This document shows, piece after piece, positions 23,150 to 35,000 of a stretch of DNA of 64,000 nucleotides. Where the stretch lies: positions 18,291 to 82,290 of the forward strand of contig NW_019773748.1 in the NCBI RefSeq assembly GCF_001039355.2, written 5' to 3'. The stretch's first letter is position 1; every line of letters starts with the position of its first letter. The position numbers were made by a program, and so were the translations under genes. This DNA is from Lingula anatina. Taxonomy: Eukaryota; Brachiopoda; Lingulata; Lingulida; Lingulidae. The notes under the pieces are model-generated. The model was given only the letters and a program-made list of their open reading frames with translations, had not been told where the DNA came from and did not search any database.

Positions 23150-26100
23150 TAAGTATGCATGAAGGAGTGGACCAACAGTATAAAAGCCATGCCCTGTGTG
23201 TAACAGCCTATGAAGTTGAAGGCAACTGATCTTTAATTGCCAATCCCTGGACTTCATTTTTATAGCCAGTTAGTTGCAAGTCATGAAACACTTCAGAGTT
23301 TTGTGCTGGTCAAGCATTGATTGTCCACCTTCTAGCACATGATACATGAAAGTTTGAACTCATTCAGAGGTGGAGTGAAGCAAAAAAAATTTTTTCTTTT
23401 GTCTTCTGTATGTAGTCCTCATACACTTGTTTTGATTCATATAACAGCTACAGTTATTGTCTAAGTAATTTGATTCATCAGGATTTACTTTTGACGTATT
23501 TCTTAGATTGATCAATGGACCACCGAAGACATGATTTGAGAATATCTTACATTTGTTCAGTGAGCTGGTACAGGCAATATAATACACAACTATACTGATA
23601 ATACATGAAAAATTCTTTGTGCTATTGTATGTTCAATATTTTCAGTTTATGCAGTAATGCAGGTGGAGGAAATGTGTTCTGCACCCAGATGCTTTTACAA
23701 TTATCTAAAATCTGCCAGTACACAGGTCATTCTAATACTTATTTTCTGCTTGTCTCTAATCTGAAAAATTTGAGCAAAATGTTGAGTTGGATAGTTAGAA
23801 GAAATATCCCATTGGGTGACTTAATCAGTTGCCATACAATTTTCAATATTGTTCAAAGAAGTTGTACAACTACAACTTCTTGATTTAAATTTCTCAGAAT
23901 TGGAGGATATGGTTTCCTACATCCAGTGGCCTCATTTTGGTTGGACCAAACAATGCATATATAACACCTTATCTAGAACTTCCTTTGGTGTACTGTATGT
24001 CTAATCTGGCTCCAGGGGAATGGTACAGACCCTCTGTGTGGATACAGTTTTGATATAGGAGACTTTTATTTATATAATATCTTAAATTTCATGAGAGTCA
24101 CATGAGAAGAATCTGTTCTGTTTTTCTTGTTTGTTAAGAGCGAATTTATTATCCATAATAGATTGAACATAATATCCAACATGCTATGGGATTGACTGTG
24201 AACAAGTGCTGTTGCTCAAGTCATTTCCATGTGTTCTAGATGATTCATATGCTTCATGCAGGGTCAGAAATAAGAGGCTACACTAGCAGTCTTTGTTGGG
24301 TTGTTGTCAACTTTACAGAGGTCTAACCATATAAATGTGTGGTTATGGTATAGCCTAAGGCCACCAGAGACTCATAAGTCCAATTCAGAATCTACTTTCA
24401 GGTGGCTGGTGATTGATCCGAGCATATTTTCTGCCCTTTCTGAACACAAGCTGGTCCTGACCCAATTTTCTAGTAGTTAGATCAGTTGACCTGTGTAAAC
24501 AAAGTACAGTTTGTCCATAAAGATATAGGCAACGAATGATCACATTGGGACCATTTTCATCTCATTCTGCCCTCATTGTCATTCTTCTGTCTTCCCATAG
24601 TTAACATAATAAGAATGGTTATTGATTAATTTGTAGTGCAAAGACTGTCAAATAATACAACTCTGTGAAAGTATTTTTTTATCTAGCTGGTTGTGGTTGA
24701 AACCTTCTATATAAGCCATCTCAAAACCATGCGTGTATTCTCAAGTGCTTCTATATTTTGATCAATAATTCACTTCTTCGTTGAACTGAGTGAAACCTAG
24801 TATAAAGTCCAATTATTTAATCATTTCTGCCAGGTAACATCCAAGTCAACTAGATAAGGGTTGCAGGGAGAGCAAAAATGGGCACCCAAGACTAATGACA
24901 TTAACCTGTTTATAAATATTTCTACATTAGCAATAGTCATTTGGATAAAAATAGTTGCCACCCTGTTTGCTTAACTAATTTTATGGCTGTGGTTTACGTG
25001 ACTGCTGTGAAGTTGGAATCTGTGACTATGTTGATAATCTAGTCAACAGTGCCCAAAGCCCATGTTTTATATATGATTGGTGTAAAACAGCTGCCCGTTG
25101 AGACATTTTTATGCTTGTGGCAGAGAATGCTTATTTATATGTCAGCTGATAAGTTCAGTTATTATTCTTGAAGTAAAATGACCAAGAATGCTGCTTCTTT
25201 TGATGTTTCTTTTTTTAACACTTGTGAGAATGAACTTTGAAGATTCAATATGAAAAGTAAAAATAACACGCAGTCAAAATTGGGACCCAAATGAATTTCA
25301 CAAATCTTATATATGATGGATACTGCAGTGATAGTAATTTGTGTCCGGACTTAGGATCCATATTGTGTTTTGAACTGTAATGCAGGGACCATAAGCCACA
25401 TGGTGTGTAATGCACTGACTGGGCCATAAGCTGTATGCTATACTCCTGGTATGCTAGGTGTTTTATATAGGTCAAAGCATGCTGTATGCTACCACACTTG
25501 AGAAGATTCTTGCTTTAGTTCAGATTGAATGAGTGCTTGTTGGCAGCATGTAGCAGCAGACTCTTGCCAAGTAGAAAGAGCAATTTTCTTTAAAAAATGC
25601 AATGACAAGGAACATTTAGAGGGAATTACTGTATGTAGATACTTGATGGTATGTCCCCCCCCCCCCCCAACTTGTCAATTCTGACAACATTACAGTAGCA
25701 TAACTAATTATCTGTCTGATACAGGGACATGTAAGAGATAGCTAGAAATAGATCAAAAGACCTGGAGTGAAACTGAGTGTTGAGGAAGGGGTGGGGTGGG
25801 GCACAAAATGTCTACTGGGCCTGAATATTTTTGATGACTGGTTGACTGATTTGATTGTCAGGTTTAGTGTTTTTCTTGATTTTTACTGAGGGGTCTAAGC
25901 ATATCTTTACCCACTTTTTCCAGCATTGGCAGGATTTGATTTTATCATGTACTCCAGACTCTTAGCTGCTATTAGTAACAGAATATGAAACAACTGGGCT
26001 TGTCTGTAAAGGTTAATAAAACTAATTAAATGATTTTCTGTACTAGATAATTAGTGTGTTCATTGCATGTCTATCATTTTTTTGTGGAATGGAATGGAAC

Positions 26101-26413
26101 TGTTTTCCACTTTCTGACATGCAATATGTTCTCATACTGAAGACAAGTATGCACTAACTACTTGATCACTCACAAGGCATGCTGTAACAGATTTCTTTAG
26201 GAATCATGCTGTGTCAAGGTTACATATTTTATCCTTTTGATATTGAAACAATGCTGCTTTATATTTGGATAGTTCTTTACTATAATTATATATTGATTTT
26301 CATTTTAAAAGGTCTTTTAGTCTTAAACTTACAGGCACACAATGTACAATAGACCTTACGTAACAAAAGAAAATTTTCTTGGAAATTTCAGCACTTTTCT
26401 CCTAATCACCCGA
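23150..26413. other. Non-coding stretch
   Basis: No gene recognised on either strand over about 3.3 kb. A C14 homopolymer lies at 25655-25668. The open frames present are short, with no family match. Confidence 0.5.
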
Positions 26414-26660
26414 AAACTGGGTTCCCATGCCTAGCTCGCTTCATCTGGATTGGTTTAACTCCCTGGGGAGTCTCGCTAATTGCTATCAACTTAACTGGCT
26501 TAAATGTCAGTCACCCCTACCGAATCAGCTTGGGGGTAAAGATAATTACCCCTAACAGCTTTACTAGGCATGACAGACATTTAAGCCAGTTAAGTTGATA
26601 GCAATTTAGTGAAACTCCCAAGGGAGATAGATCGATCCAAATATCAGTGGGAATGGTCCT
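26414..26660. mobile_element. MITE family B, copy 4
   Basis: Left end actgggttcccatgcctag, right end cagtgggaatggtcc followed by TTA/TAA. The stem tgctatcaacttaactggct pairs with agccagttaagttgatagca near the right side, a 20-bp perfect arm. Confidence 0.87.
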
Positions 26661-26792
26661 TAAGTTATACCATATGTAAATGGTGCTCACAAATTAATTA
26701 TAGTCTATAAACCAATTTTACAGTTTTTATTTTTTATTTTTGAGATGCCCTCATAATGGAGATGGACAGTGGCGAATTTCACTATTTTAGTG

Positions 26793-26836
26793 TCGCCTAC
26801 AACACCAGGCCTTTTTTGGCCTGGTGTTGTAGGCGA
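26793..26836. repeat. Perfect 19-bp hairpin with T6 loop
   Basis: Arm tcgcctacaacaccaggcc (26793-26811), loop tttttt, then the exact complement (26818-26836). It lies in a putative intron. Perfect pairing over 19 bp is unusual for decayed sequence. It could be a young foldback insertion, a hairpin-forming RNA or an assembly inversion. It is followed at once by a 29-30 bp tandem duplication. Confidence 0.95.
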
Positions 26837-26893
26837 TGGCTTCTAGTTATCCAACAAGACTTGGTGATGGCTTCTAGTTATCCAACAAGATTG
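26835..26893. repeat. Tandem duplication of 29-30 bp
   Basis: The unit gatggcttctagttatccaa, continuing caagacttggt and then caagattggt, occurs twice in succession. The first unit overlaps the right edge of the 19-bp hairpin. Confidence 0.9.
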
Positions 26894-27241
26894 GTTTCTG
26901 GCTGTTAACTTCTGTTGTACGTAGTTGATTTCCATTAAATTTGCAGTGATGTGTTTTTATTTGAGCACCTCACTCTTTTCATTTTCCAATTTTTTTACCA
27001 CGGGTAATTTGTCATTTATTTGCATACTTCTGACTGGATGTTGGTAAGCTAAATCATGTAACCTACATTGTTTTCTTGTTAACTTCTGTTGNTATTTGAT
27101 TGATTGTCATCAAATTCTCAGTGTAGGTTTTTTTATGTTGCGTGTTTTAGCAGGACACATCTAAGTGTTGACTTGGAGGCATCCAGCAGCTATATCCAGT
27201 AACCAGCAGAGGCATCCAACGTTGGTGTGTGATTGTTATAT

Positions 27242-27279
27242 CCCCCCCCCCCCCCCAATGAGTTGGGGGGGGGGGGGGG
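27242..27279. repeat. C15 / G15 inverted homopolymer
   Basis: C15 at 27242-27256, then aatgagtt, then G15 at 27265-27279. Counting aa and tt, the arms are 17 bp with the loop tgag. Both strands could form G-quadruplexes or a very stable hairpin. Confidence 0.95.
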
Positions 27280-27437
27280 TACTGTTTTGTACTCTTCCTT
27301 CTGTGTGCATGCGCCCTACTGTCTGGATAAATTCTGCAAGTAAACAGTTTGTCTTTTTATGGGAACAGTCGCCATGTAAAGGAGATGTCGGTATCCCATA
27401 TGGCCATATGGAAAAACCTTTTGAGGATTGTTTTCAT

Positions 27438-27607
27438 TTTGACATGATAGATTCCTTATGATCATAGGAAGGTTCCTTTCCAAAATTGGACACATAGTGC
27501 ATGTGAGATGTTTGCCATGGAGTTTGACATGATAGATTTCAAAGGAAGGTTCCTTTCCAAAATTGCACTTGTAGTGCATCCTAGATTGCTGCCATCTTGA
27601 TTTTGGC
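27438..27607. repeat. 85-bp tandem duplication
   Basis: tttgacatgatagatt begins copies at 27438 and 27523. Both contain ggaaggttcctttccaaaat and tagtgcat. The second copy has a small deletion and the 3' parts diverge. Confidence 0.8.
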
Positions 27608-28118
27608 CTATCGGAAAACCTCCTGCCTATTCCAGTACCATCTGGCCTCAACAAAAGGTTTCCACCTTCGCCATGAGGAGGGTTACAGCACCATGGCAGG
27701 GGTATAATTAATGACTGCTCCCAGTCACTGTATGTCTAGTTAATTTCTGTTACTGATTTGCTGTGAATGTACTGGAATTTGATTTCTGAAAAATTATAAC
27801 TGCTCCATTTGTCTGTGTAAGTTTTTATTTGTTGAAATTCATTTAATTACATGGCTGGAGGCAGAAAAATCAATATCACTCTTTGACTTGCTATCTCCAT
27901 CTCTGGTCACTGGCTTCAGTGATCTCCTACCTAAAACACTTGGAACCATGCTTCAGTTATCTTCTTCATCATTACCCACTGTGACCTTCATATTAGATAT
28001 ACATTTAAGAAGCCATCAGCAGGGGAGGCCAGTGGGTGGATTTGTTTAGTTCCCAGTTCAGTGAGACTAATATATTTTGAATGTCATCTTACTTAAGGTT
28101 TGCCTGGATACTATGTAA
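27608..28118. other. Non-coding stretch
   Basis: No gene seen. The motif gttaa[ct]ttctgtt recurs at 26908, 27079 and 27739, suggesting an old repeat family around the n at 27092. Confidence 0.45.
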
Positions 28119-28373
28119 GACTGGGTTCCTATACCTAGATCGATCTAACAAGATTGATCCATCTCTGAGGGGTTTCTCGCTAAATTGGTTTCAGCTTAAG
28201 TGGCTTAGATGTCTAGTACACCCACTGAAACTGCTAAAGGATAATGATTTGCCGTCATTAATTATACCCCTGCCACCTTGCCGTGACAGATATCTAAGCC
28301 ACTTAGTTTGATTTCAATTTAGCAAGAATCCCCTCGGAGATAGATCGATCCAAAGTTAGTACGATAGGGTCCC
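28119..28373. mobile_element. MITE family B, copy 5
   Basis: TAA flanks at 28116-28118 and 28374-28376. It begins gactgggttcctatacctag and ends cgatagggtccc. The inner stem contains taagtggcttagatgtct and a matching complement. Confidence 0.9.
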
Positions 28374-28978
28374 TAAGTAGTTAAGAATATATTGTTACAC
28401 TTGTGTCAGAGAGTTCGTGGAAATGGAGCATTGGAAAAAGAGGGTACAGAAACCTAAAAATGTAACAGTTCACATGGAAATACAAATAGTGAATTGCATT
28501 ATATAAACTATGTGGAATATACATTTATAAAAGAAGTCACAAATCTTAAGCCCTGACTGGATGCTTTTCCAAACCCAAGGGCACCAGCCATAACTGGATT
28601 CAAATATTAAGATGACACTGTGTTCAGTGTAACTCTTTTTCAGTCATTCTTCACCAACTTATCAGTTATTTAATTGTGATTTGGTTGAAAGAAAATAAGT
28701 TAGCCCACCCACATGTTATCAACATCGATTTTTATTTTGAATTTGCATTTAAGCACAGTTTTTAACTTTGTGAAATTGATTTTAAACATCACTTTTGATA
28801 ATTGCAGTTAGCCTGCTGTGCTGCATCCTGCATATGACATTGAAGTTTTATTTTCTTGCAAAACCTTTATAACATGATCAAAATAAATGTAGAAGGTCCA
28901 GAAATATCACAGTAGAGTATTTAGGAATCAGAATTTTATTTTAATGAAATTTTGGAATAACCACAGGAATGACAATAA

Positions 28979-29236
28979 GGCTTCGTTCACATGGAATGTC
29001 TATTTTCTAAAAATCTATTTTCTATTCGCACTATCTTATGATCACGGTCTGTGCCCTGAATATCCCGCCGTGTAATTACTGGCAGCGCGAGGCAGTTACT
29101 TATAGTAACTTATAGTAACTGGCTCGCGCTGCCAGTAATTACGCCGCGGGATATTCAGGGCACAGACCGTGATCATAAGACATACCGCGAATGGAAAATA
29201 GAATTTAGAATATAGACATTGCATGTGAATGAAGCC
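28979..29236. mobile_element. Palindromic MITE family A, copy 2
   Basis: A 258-bp palindrome with the same ends as copy 1 (ggcttcgttcacatg ... gaatgaagcc) and TAA flanks at 28976-28978 and 29237-29239. It lies in the probable 5' intron of the zinc finger gene. Confidence 0.9.
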
Positions 29237-29721
29237 TAAGTTATACTTAGAACCAAGGGTTTTCCCAGCAAACCATCCAGCTGTCATTTGGACGGCCGCC
29301 AGAATCACTGGACTGCCTATATATATTCGGCGGCTGGAAGGCTTATGGATTTTTTGGAAATGTGACAGCTTAAAGCATACTTGGACTCCCTGAAATTTTG
29401 TAGGAAATTACAGGTGTTAATTTTGGATGGCCTGTACCCCCAATCCTGGGAAAAGCCCTGCTTAGAACAGATTATACTTAGAACTCCCATTTGTACTAAG
29501 ATTATGAAAAGTAATCCACAGATCTGAAGCTTTTGAAGTTTAAATGTATATTATTTAGAACAAATGTCTTTATTTCATCGGTTGAATAAGAGAAGCTTCA
29601 TGTGTCTCAGACTTAGCAAACTGTGTATAATGTGTTCATTTTAATATGTTCAGATATGTTTGATAAATTATATTTGCTTATTGTGACTTATAGGACATGT
29701 TTTCTTCCAGATAACAGTTGC

Positions 29722-32019
29722 ATGATGGAATCTATCAATAAGCCTTTGGCAGATGGTAATACCAATGTGGCTGATAACTCTGAAGTGGGCAGGCACTCAG
29801 AAAGCAAAGTGACAGATGAGGTCAAACCTATGGTTAAGCAAAAGGAGAGCCAAGAAACTGACCTTGTTGAACAATTTGTGCAGTTTATCAGAAGCACATC
29901 TCAATCGGTTTCAGAACCAGTGCCCACTGAGGAAAAAAAAGCAACACAGGCTTCAGGCATTAGTAGTGGTGTTATAGGAGACTTTCAAAACCCTGCATCC
30001 AGTAGCGGGTATAAACTTGGAAATGAAAATTTTCCAACAGAAAGTGAAAAGCCTGATGAAGAAGTAGCACCAAGTCCTTTCAAAGATGTAGAGGTTGAAC
30101 CTGGAAGTGCAGTCAATATAAGTCCTGGGAGAGGGCAGGAAAACAATGTTTCCTTCACAGGTGCCAGAACCGAGCCATTGCTACAAGTCTGTCAGACCTC
30201 AGAAGATGATGGTGATATCACTATCATCGAACCAGAAGATGTGGCCTCCAGCACCCAGAAAGATAATGCTGGTGTCAGTATTCCTGAGCAAAAACCAGAA
30301 ACACAGAGCCAGGAAAAAAACACTGATATTCAGGTCACAAAAGAGCAAGCCTATGGCACAGGATCTAGTGCCGAGAAAACACATCCCAGTAATTATAACA
30401 AATATTGGTTGAATATTTTACAATCTGGGTCAAAGTTTCAGGATATCAGCTGTTTCAACATACCACCCCCTCAAAAATCTGCACCACAGGAGCTAAAAGA
30501 AACAGTTTCAAGTGCAAGTCAATTAATACATCAAGGTCAGGGTTCTACTCCTTCACCAGGGACCAACACATTGTCTTTGCAAGTTTCTGGGGACAATATT
30601 GCTGGTCTCTCTTTGAGCAGTACTGGCCATCTTGCTTCTGGGGAAAAAGAAACTGTATCAGATACTCGTGCCTTAGTTGTTCCGCCTATGCCTTTGATTG
30701 TCAGCAAGCCTAGTTCAAGTACCAGTCCTTCAGCAGCTGTAGTGCAAGGAAAATCAAGTGTCCAAACAAGTACACCAATTCCCAAAAGCTACCATAAGCA
30801 AAACTCCCTTGTTTTGAAATGTAATATTGTGAACAATGCTTATGTTTGTGAAACCTGTGGTGCCCAGACAAAGGACAGGCGATTATTTTACGTTCACGTA
30901 TGGGGACACCTTCACAAGAACTATTTAAGGTGCACACATTGCAATTTCCCCACACTAGTCAGTGGTAATATTCCCGTTTGCTCACTAATTACAAATATGC
31001 TGGCTTCACTGGACATGGAGAAGAATAGGAGGAATGCAACAAAACTGGTAGAAGTGAATAATGCAGATTTACCACAGATTAGAAATAACAGAGCAATTGA
31101 TGCCATCAAGAATGCTATGTCTGTAGCAGATGCAATAAAGGTTAACTTTGTTATTCCCAAACAAAGTCCTTCTTTGGTAAGTCCCATCTTATAAAGTTTT
31201 AGTTAGATATTTAAGTTGCCTAATAATGTCAGCTGGGCGGTTTTTAAGCTTGTTAAGTATTTTTCTAGCTTAAATTGAAATTTGTAAGATGTGAGGAGAT
31301 AAGTATTTTTCACCAAAGATGTATGTGGGAGGCAATGTTGGGAGGTTCACTTTAACCCATGCAAGATTGGACATATTCAAGATTGTGTATGCTGCATCTT
31401 AACATCAATAGCTCATTTTGATGAAGGAGACAGAATATAATTAAAATATTTAAACTTTTTATGTACCGTATCAGAATCGATCTAAAAATAGACGCTGTTG
31501 CTTCCTTACCTTACTTAAATAATAGAATTAAGTAAAATAATTTCCCAGTATGCTTACTGTTACTGCTTTTGTATAATTTGCATTTTGGTATATTAAATTT
31601 TTATTTTTGATATGAATATCAATTTCAATAACTCCCTTGACATTATGATTTTATAATGTAAATTTAAAATATTGTCTATATAGTTTTGGTCATTGTTGTT
31701 CACTTTGTTAAGAATAAAAACAGACAGGCAAAGCAGTTTTAATGTGGTGCTTATATGTTGTTAAATAAAACCAACCCAGCTGTTCCTTATTTTCTGTCTA
31801 TCTCAGTACAACTTACCCAGTACAACTGTTTTATTTTTGTTTAGCCCACAGTGCCAAAATCGTCTCAGCCAATGACAGACGCAATCAGTGTAACAGGCAA
31901 TAGGCTTCATGGCCAACAGCAGACATCTGATCAGTCCAAAACAGTAACTGGAAAGCAGAACTCTGGCATAGCAGGTATGTGTAGCACCAAAGCTGTTTTT
32001 GAAATTTTTTGGTTCACTT

Positions 32020-32083
<64 letters not shown>

Positions 32084-35000
32084 GGAGGAAAATTTAGCTA
32101 TCTACTTAAATTTAAAAAACATAGATTAACTGTGACATACTGGGTAGAGCTAGAAAGGTATAAGCTTGACCATGGCTTTGGTAAGGGCAGGTATTTCTTT
32201 CACAGTGGGAGATGCTTGCATGGAAAATCGGACTACTTTGTTCCTTGTTGATTCTTATTGGGTCTTGTCCTTGATCTACATGTTCAATACCTCACTTCAT
32301 TTGTGATTCCTATTATATCCTATTTGCTTGACAGCATTAGCATGGCTCTGAGTAGTCTTTTTAAAGTGTCTTCTAATAAAAAGTATGTGAGTCATTTTAT
32401 CCTGTCTTACTTGCACACCCTAATGCTCACTTCTCATCCAACTTTCTTTAGTAAGATGTGAATCTTTTCAAAGCAAAGAAAGAACATTTTTACCAATGAA
32501 AGGCTCTTTTAACCCACTAAATCCTATTTTGATGATGAATAAACAGCATGGTAAAACCAAAAACTAACAGCTTTGATTTGGGATCTAAAGATGGTACATT
32601 TGTTAAGAAGAGATCTCTGGGTAACCATTACTTATCTGGTGGATTTTTATTCCCCAAAATGATTGATTGATTTTTTACCTAAAAGTATAGTATCAGGCAC
32701 ATTTATTGTCCTGTGCTTCTAAACAGCAGCATATGTTATGGATTTGATCTTCATCTGATTTTTCCTTCTTCCATCACTCTTATAATACCATAATTACATC
32801 ATAAACATTTCCTGCCCTTAACCTTTATGTACTGTCACCTTCAGGGCCCCTGGTCCTATTTATTTCTTAACTTGCTGCAAATAACAAGATAAATTAATAA
32901 ATGTAACTTGGCTTTGTTTTACCATGTGACAGTTTGGATTGGTTGAATGCGGCAATATTGATTATTTACCTGTACATATGTGTGTTTTACCAGATACGTC
33001 AGAGCCAGTTGCAATTGACCTGTCAGTGGACAGTGATGAGGAAGAAGGGAGACTTGTTATAGCTGAAGGTATTTTGAATTTTTCATTTTTTTTTTTAATT
33101 AATAGAAGATAAAAATACATGACATTTGATACAAGTATTCTCTGAAGCGTTTCAGTTTCAAGTAAATGATTCTGATGACTTGTTTATTTATTTATTTTTA
33201 ATGTCACAAAGACCATTAATTATTGTTCAGAGATGAAACATATTTAGTATCCTTATGATTAACAATAAAATTTTATACCTGTCTAGAAAAATCGGTAATA
33301 TGACATAAAGCCCTTCTGTGTGCGAGCATGCCAGTAATATGACAATTGGGAACAAATATTTTAATTTTTGTCCTTATCAGTTATTAAGAAACCACAAAGT
33401 ATGGTAAATATATATTTTTTTAAAAATAATATTTAATTGGCCCTCCAGTAGATAATACCATGTATTTTGGTTATAAGTTTTTTAAAAGGATATCCCAAAA
33501 CTAAACTCTTCATTTCTGTTACAAAAAATGCTAAGATTTTTCCATTTTGGTTCCCTTTCAAGTGGATTCTGAGGTTGAAAGGCAAAAAAATGATCAACAG
33601 ACATCCAGCAAGGAAGTTGAAGCAATTCCACCAAGTACGGAAGTAGTTGTAACCAGTGGTAGGGATGTTTCTTCAGTAACAGACAGTGGGTTACACACAG
33701 AGTCTCAGCCAGTCAGTGAGACCACAATTGTCACACCATCACCCCAAAAGGAAAATAATGATGGCCTGCCCATCATAGCTGCCACTTACAGTTTGAATGG
33801 GGCAGATTTTGGAAGCAAAGCAGAACAGAATGAGCTGACAGATTCAGACACTATACAGACTCCGATATTGGGTTCAGCAACAGATTTGAGCCATCAGCAA
33901 CAGTGGGATAAAGAAACAACTAATAGTGAAGAGAATGGGTTGCCTGACCTGGTTGAGGAACATATAGATGTAGTTTCACATGATTCAACTAACCAGTGCC
34001 AAAGTTTGCGTGAATTATTTCAAAATAGTAAGATTTCCCAAGGACTGCTTGAAACACCACCAGACTTGGATAAGGGCCCAAGAATAATGAAAAGAGCTGA
34101 AAGAGAAATGCAGGGCTATGGAGATAGTAACTTTGTCCAGCTTATTTCAGGGAAGTCCAGTGGCATGACTTCAGGGAGACCAGCTACTACAACTGAGAAA
34201 GTTTCCTCACATAACACACTTGGTTTCTACCAGTGTGGGTTCACCCAATGTGCTTTCTTCACAGATGATGTAGATGGCTTCAAAATGCACCTGAGAATCA
34301 AGCACTCCAGCAACTTGTACCCTTGTGCCTATTGTGACACCACATGTGATACAGATGATAAGATCATCACTCACATGAAGCAGCACATGAAGAGAATGAC
34401 CAAGCGTCTCTACCAGTGTTCTTTCCCAGGGTGTAAGTTTGGTTCTGATTCTGTGGTAGCATACAAAGCACACTGCAACAGTCAGCACCCCAATATGTCT
34501 GCCAGTTGTTATTACTGCAAGATGGAGTTTAACACTTTGGAAGATCTAGTCAACCACCTTACTGCCAGCACTGTAAAATTGATTGAATGCCCTTACTGCA
34601 AATTGGTATCACAAAGTAAGAAGACATTGATCACACACATTAGCACTGAACACCCTGCAGAAGCTAGGAAGATAGTTGTGAGCACATTTATCTCCTGTAT
34701 TCAGAAAAGACCCAAAATATTGAAATACAAACCTCCACAAGCAGAAGTTATGAAGGAACAGAAAGAAAAGGTGGAGAAGACCATGAAAAATGATGCTGGA
34801 ATGGATAGTACCCCAAATGCTGTAGAAGCTGAAAAAAATTTGAAATGCCAGCATTGCCCTTTTAAATGCTCTAGTCAAAGCATTTTAAGCTCTCATGAAG
34901 ACATGCATGCAACAAAGAGCTTTATTTGTACTCTCTGCATGTATGGGGCAAACTCTCAAGAATCTTTTAAATCTCACATGAGTGCATTGCATCCAGATCA

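Noticed and set aside
26793-26836. Bacterial-type intrinsic terminator (stem followed by T run)
   Set aside because: The T run is the loop, not the tail, and the surroundings are a eukaryotic intron or intergenic region.
29623-29721. Upstream ATG of the zinc finger protein at 29623-29648
   Set aside because: A pyrimidine-rich acceptor (ttttcttccag) ends at 29710, so bases before it are intronic; ATG 29722 follows 11 bases into the exon.
32009-32251. Open frames rich in Tyr-Ile repeats
   Set aside because: They are translations of the (AT)29 microsatellite in an intron.
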